Positions 61,168 to 64,000 of a stretch of DNA of 64,000 nt are shown here, piece by piece (position 1 is the first letter of the stretch; every line of letters begins with the position of its first letter). The translations under genes were made by a program, and so were the position numbers. This stretch comes from CAWGJF01 sp963715745 (GTDB lineage: Bacteria; Bacteroidota; Ignavibacteria; Ignavibacteriales; Ignavibacteriaceae). The notes beneath the pieces were generated by a model, which saw nothing but the letters and a program-made list of their open reading frames with translations, ran no database searches and was not told the DNA's origin. Location of the stretch: assembly GCA_963715745.1 (NCBI GenBank), contig OY970271.1:3038001-3102000 (forward strand), in the 5' to 3' direction.

Positions 61168-61213
61168 GAACCGGTAACCTTCCCGCTAAAGCGGAATGCT
61201 CTTTATAAAGAGC
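61168..61213 (-). pseudogene. tRNA-like relic between tRNA-Gly and tRNA-Thr
   Basis: Read on the minus strand, a D-arm-like GCTC-TTTATAAA-GAGC (61213-61198) is followed by A, then an anticodon-arm-like TTCCG-CTTTAGC-GGGAA (61196-61180), then GGTTACCGGTTC (61179-61168), which matches the T-arm start of tRNA-Thr. The matching T-stem strand and the acceptor stem cannot be found and one anticodon-stem pair is a mismatch, so it is not a working tRNA. Its nominal anticodon would be UUA. It may be a decayed tRNA gene; pairs of processing hairpins are the alternative. Confidence 0.5.
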
Positions 61214-61235
61214 TGCATCAGTTTAAACTCAGCTG

Positions 61236-61309
61236 AGCGGGAGACGGGACTCGAACCCGCGACCAACAGCTTGGAAGGCTGTGACTCTAGCCAACTGAGT
61301 TACTCCCGC
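61236..61309 (-). tRNA. tRNA-Gly (anticodon UCC)
   Basis: The 74-base cloverleaf has acceptor GCGGGAG/CTCCCGC with discriminator T, D stem ACTC/GAGT, anticodon stem ACAGC/GCTGT with loop CTTCCAA (anticodon TCC), and T arm GCGGG-TTCGAGT-CCCGT. CCA is not encoded. Second tRNA of the cluster that precedes secE. Confidence 0.97.
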
Positions 61310-61393
61310 TTATAAAATCAAAATTTTAAAGAGCTAATATTTATTTAAAGTGTAATAAAATTCTATTCGATTTTTATCTGAAAGGATTACTTA

Positions 61394-61406
61394 TTACTCC
61401 CGCTTA
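61394..61406 (-). repeat. 13-base copy of the tRNA-Gly 5' end
   Basis: TTACTCCCGCTTA at 61394-61406 repeats 61300-61312, which covers the first ten bases of tRNA-Gly and three bases before it. It lies 80 bases upstream of the real gene, directly after the tRNA-Tyr terminator. Confidence 0.6.
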
Positions 61407-61409
61407 AAC

Positions 61410-61448
61410 AAAAAAATAAGGGAAAAAACTACAAAAAAAATTCCCTTA
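61410..61448 (-). terminator. Terminator after tRNA-Tyr
   Basis: TAAGGGAA (61417-61424) and TTCCCTTA (61441-61448) form a perfect 8-bp stem, although with a long T-rich loop of 16 bases. On the minus strand it is followed by seven U residues (A run 61410-61416). It would end the tRNA-Tyr transcript, so tRNA-Gly and the genes after it may need their own promoter. Confidence 0.7.
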
Positions 61449-61467
61449 GATATTCAGAATCAGCTCG

Positions 61468-61551
61468 TGGGCGGCGAGGGATTCGAACCCCCAAAGGCAT
61501 CCGCCAACGGATTTACAGTCCGCCCCGGCTCTCCAACTCCGGCGTCCGCCC
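61468..61551 (-). tRNA. tRNA-Tyr (anticodon GUA)
   Basis: The 84-base class II tRNA has acceptor GGGCGGA/GCCGCCC (one mismatch at the inner pair), anticodon loop CTGTAAA (anticodon GTA), a long variable arm typical of bacterial tRNA-Tyr, and T loop TTCGAAT with discriminator A. CCA is not encoded. A promoter lies just upstream and a terminator just downstream. Confidence 0.96.
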
Positions 61552-61575
61552 ATAATACTTTAAAAACGAGCAATA

Positions 61576-61604
61576 AATATATTTTTATTCAAATCAAAAT
61601 GCAA
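61576..61604 (-). promoter_or_regulatory. Probable promoter of tRNA-Tyr
   Basis: On the minus strand TTGCAT (61604-61599) is followed after 17 bases by TATATT (61581-61576). The -10 ends 24 bases before the tRNA 5' end, a suitable distance for a short leader. The -10 equals that of the rpsL promoter; the -35 is weaker. Confidence 0.6.
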
Positions 61605-61633
61605 ATACTTTTGGAAAGGATATTGTTGCTTAA

Positions 61634-63172
61634 TCAATGTTTCCAGAGTTCCCTATCCAAACTTCTGTATTGAATTGCCTCACTTACGTGTTGTGGCTGA
61701 ATTTGCTCAGAATTATCGAGATCTGCAATTGTCCGGCTAACTTTCAGTATTCTATCATAAGCTCTTGCTGAAAGCCCAAGTTTTGTCATCGCCATTTTTA
61801 GCAATTCTTCGCCTGCAGAATCCAAAACACAATATTTTCTCACTTCTTTTGATCCCATATCACCGTTTGTGAAAATATGGTCAAGATTCTCAAATCTTTT
61901 CTGCTGAATTTTTCTTGATTGAATAACCCTTTTCCTGATGTTTTCCGAATGTTCACTTTTAGCATCTGAAGATAATTCCTTGTATTTAACCGCCGGGACT
62001 TCAATATGAATATCTATTCTATCCAGCAAGGGTCCGGAAATTTTTGACATATATCTCTGAATGATTGGCGGTGAGCAGGTACATTCTTTTGTCGGATCTG
62101 TAAAATAGCCACACGGACATGGATTCATCGCTGCAGCAAGCATAAAGTTTGCCGGAAATTCAAGAGATAATTTTGAACGACTTACAGTAACTCTTGAATC
62201 TTCCAATGGCTGCCTTAAAACTTCCAGAACATTTTTTTTGAATTCAGGAAGTTCATCTAAAAATAAAACTCCATAATGTGCAAATGAAACTTCACCCGGC
62301 CTTGGAAATGACCCCCCGCCAACCAGAGCCGCATCCGAAACAGTGTGGTGCGGGCTTCTGAAAGGTCTTTCTGTAACAAGGGCAGAATCTCTTGATAAAA
62401 TTCCAGCAATAGAATGTATTTTTGTTGTTTCGAGTGCTTCTTCAAAAGTCATTGGAGGAAGTATTGATGGAAGCCTTTTTGCAAGCATTGTTTTCCCCGA
62501 ACCTGGAGGTCCTATCATTAATATATTGTGAGCACCTGCAGCAGCAACTTCTAAAGCTCTTTTAACATTCTCCTGCCCTTTAACATCCGAGAAATCTAAA
62601 TGATATTTGTTTATTCTCGAAAACAATTCATCTTTATTAGAAACAACTTTATGCTTTTCTATTTTATTTTCTATGAAGCCCACAACTTCAGCTAAATTTT
62701 CCATTCCGTAAACATCAATTCCTTCAACAATAGAAGCTTCAAGAGAAGATTCAACAGGAAGAATTATTCTTTTAATTCCTTTTTTCTTTGCTTCAACTGT
62801 TATTGGCAAAGCACCTTTAACAGGGCGAAGTGTTCCATCTAGTGAAAGCTCGCCAAGAAAAACTGTCTCATCAAAACTGTTTGCCTGAATATCTCCTAAT
62901 GATGTCAACAATCCAATTGCAATTGGCAAATCAAAAGAACTGCCTTCCTTTTTAACATCTGCAGGTGCAAGGTTTACTGTAATTTTTTTAGGAGGAAATT
63001 CAAAGCCACTATTTTTAATTGCTGCAATAACACGTTCTTTACTTTCCTTTACTGCACTATCCGGAAGTCCAACAATAGTAAAACCCGGGACTTGTTTTTC
63101 TACATTTGTTTCTACTTCAAGAAGGTAGGCGTCAATTCCATAAGTTGCACTTGATAAAATTTTTGAAAGCAT
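61634..63172 (-). CDS. comM: ComM/YifB-type Mg-chelatase-like AAA+ ATPase
   Basis: The 512-residue protein has the three-part ComM/YifB layout: an N-terminal Lon-protease-like fold (YGIDAYLLEVETNVEKQVPGFTIVGLPDSAVKES), an AAA+ core with Walker A MIGPPGSGKTM and Walker B LFLDELPEF, and a C-terminal segment with MNPCPCGYFTDPTKECTCSPPIIQRYMSKISGPLLDRIDIHIEVP and a final lid domain. In naturally competent bacteria ComM is a helicase that extends branch migration during DNA integration. It follows a T9SS cargo gene by 41 bases on the same strand; competence genes are not nearby. Confidence 0.93.
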   Translation of the reverse strand: MLSKILSSATYGIDAYLLEVETNVEKQVPGFTIVGLPDSAVKESKERVIAAIKNSGFEFPPKKITVNLAPADVKKEGSSFDLPIAIGLLTSLGDIQANSFDETVFLGELSLDGTLRPVKGALPITVEAKKKGIKRIILPVESSLEASIVEGIDVYGMENLAEVVGFIENKIEKHKVVSNKDELFSRINKYHLDFSDVKGQENVKRALEVAAAGAHNILMIGPPGSGKTMLAKRLPSILPPMTFEEALETTKIHSIAGILSRDSALVTERPFRSPHHTVSDAALVGGGSFPRPGEVSFAHYGVLFLDELPEFKKNVLEVLRQPLEDSRVTVSRSKLSLEFPANFMLAAAMNPCPCGYFTDPTKECTCSPPIIQRYMSKISGPLLDRIDIHIEVPAVKYKELSSDAKSEHSENIRKRVIQSRKIQQKRFENLDHIFTNGDMGSKEVRKYCVLDSAGEELLKMAMTKLGLSARAYDRILKVSRTIADLDNSEQIQPQHVSEAIQYRSLDRELWKH

Positions 63173-63213
63173 CTGAATTTTGTTTAATGAAAAAATCTAC
63201 AGGGGAAAAATAA

Positions 63214-64000
63214 CTATTTTGCCAGAATCATTTTTCTGGTCTGAGTATATTGTGGTGTTGAAACTTTATATAAATAAATTCCTGACGGAAATTCGCTTCC
63301 ATCAAATTTAAACTGGTATTTACCTTTAGATAAAAAGCCTTTATGAAGAACCGCAACTTCACTGCCTTCAAGATTATAAACCACAACTTTAACATCACTA
63401 TCCTGTAAAAGTTCAAACTCAATATTAGTTGATGGATTGAAGGGATTTGGAAAATTTTGTCCCAAAACTATATCTTCAACTATTCCCTGACCGACTTTTA
63501 CAACAGGCGAATAAACTTCCGAAGCATCAATATTTACCTGCTTTACCCTGAAATAAATTACTTCTGCTTCATTCAATTTTTCTGTGATGTAGGAATATTC
63601 CTTATTCTCTTCTCTATCTGCCTGAACTTTATTGAGCTCACTAAAAGCTGTTTCATCAGTTGATCTTTCAATCGAATAAGACTCAGCATTTTTATAATCA
63701 CCGCCACCCCAATTTAGTTCATAGTAGTTACTTGAGACTACGATATTTAAATAAGGTGCTCTCTGAAAAATCGGTGCATTTGATGAAGTGATTTTAATAT
63801 TTGAGAAATTAATTTTTGATTCATTCTGTAGATTATAAATATCAACATCATTAAAATTCACCTGCAATAATAACCTGGAGTTTTCAGGAATAAAGTCTTT
63901 AAAAGTACAATTTTTAAATATATCCGAATTTTCTTCTTTTACATCAATTATTCTTAACTGATCAATGCTGAAAGCTGCAGTTTTCTGGCTATTAATAAAT
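63214..64000 (-). CDS. T9SS cargo protein, C-terminal part (5' end outside the window)
   Basis: The frame is open from its stop at 63214 to the window edge at 64000, so the gene is truncated; an apparent TTG start at 63867 is inside it. The visible ~261 residues include a beta-rich region with an FN3-like segment (about the middle: APYLNIVVSSNYYELNWGGG ... YIYFRVKQVN-like), and the final ~90 residues are a type A sorting domain with NFPNPFNPST and terminal RKMILAK. It is predicted to be secreted by the type IX system. Function is unknown because the catalytic or binding part lies outside the window. Confidence 0.8.
   Translation of the reverse strand, partial: FINSQKTAAFSIDQLRIIDVKEENSDIFKNCTFKDFIPENSRLLLQVNFNDVDIYNLQNESKINFSNIKITSSNAPIFQRAPYLNIVVSSNYYELNWGGGDYKNAESYSIERSTDETAFSELNKVQADREENKEYSYITEKLNEAEVIYFRVKQVNIDASEVYSPVVKVGQGIVEDIVLGQNFPNPFNPSTNIEFELLQDSDVKVVVYNLEGSEVAVLHKGFLSKGKYQFKFDGSEFPSGIYLYKVSTPQYTQTRKMILAK

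Noticed and set aside
61180..61213. A functional UAA-reading suppressor tRNA
   Set aside because: The tRNA-like sequence lacks an acceptor stem and a complete T arm, so it is treated as a relic.
63214..63867. A start codon (TTG) for the last minus-strand gene at 63867
   Set aside because: The frame remains open to the end of the window with plausible protein sequence upstream, so the TTG is internal and the gene is truncated by the window.

Overview
The window looks like a chromosomal segment of a low-GC (about one third G+C by eye) member of the Ignavibacteria / Bacteroidota-Chlorobi assemblage. Four predicted exported proteins end in the Por/type IX secretion (T9SS) type A sorting domain with the 'QNYPNPFNPST'-type motif that is typical of Ignavibacteria. 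The primary sigma factor is the short form, and the rpsL promoter is of ordinary TTGACT-N17-TATATT type. The species assignment is inference; no rRNA gene is present.

Region 1 (1-23.7 kb) is mixed housekeeping and accessory sequence, with genes on both strands. It holds the end of a HepT-like gene, transketolase, three T9SS cargo proteins (a beta-helix protein, a BNR/propeller protein and a 1253-residue mosaic), trmB, a small membrane protein, a DUF1579 protein, an amylosucrase, an ACT protein, a POT-type peptide transporter with a cupin gene, and a dienelactone-hydrolase lipoprotein. A three-gene ABC exporter / LolA-like operon and the B12-dependent ribonucleotide reductase NrdJ follow. Two intergenic stretches hold non-coding structure: a REP-like pair of palindromes near 4.0 kb and a multi-hairpin element ending in a terminator-like stem and T tract near 17.1 kb.

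Region 2 (23.7-30.3 kb) is read on the minus strand: engB, a GAF/degenerate-GGDEF membrane protein, deoB, a putative antitoxin/PIN toxin pair, two EutN/CcmL microcompartment vertex proteins, rpoD and an NlpC/P60 lipoprotein. Shell vertex proteins without hexameter shell genes, next to deoB and a PIN module, are the most unusual gene neighbourhood here.

Region 3 (30.3-61.6 kb) is a continuous minus-strand block of information-processing genes. In transcription order it runs tRNA-Tyr, tRNA-Gly, a tRNA-like relic, tRNA-Thr, rpmG, tRNA-Trp, secE-nusG-rplK-rplA-rplJ-rplL-rpoB-rpoC, a terminator, a strong promoter, then rpsL-rpsG-fusA-tuf, the S10 cluster, the spc cluster (with tRNA-Gln between rplR and rpsE), map-infA-rpmJ, and rpsM-rpsK-rpsD-rpoA-rplQ, closed by a terminator. 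Two ribosomal protein genes shorter than 60 codons (rpmJ, rpmG) are included. Several starts are re-chosen, notably a TTG start with a perfect Shine-Dalgarno for rpoB.

Region 4 (61.6-64.0 kb) holds a ComM/YifB-type Mg-chelatase-like ATPase and the 3' part of another T9SS cargo gene that runs off the window.

I do not see a clear-cut new defence or metabolic system. The best leads are the deoB/PIN/EutN neighbourhood, the structured element at 16987-17118, and the tRNA oddities.
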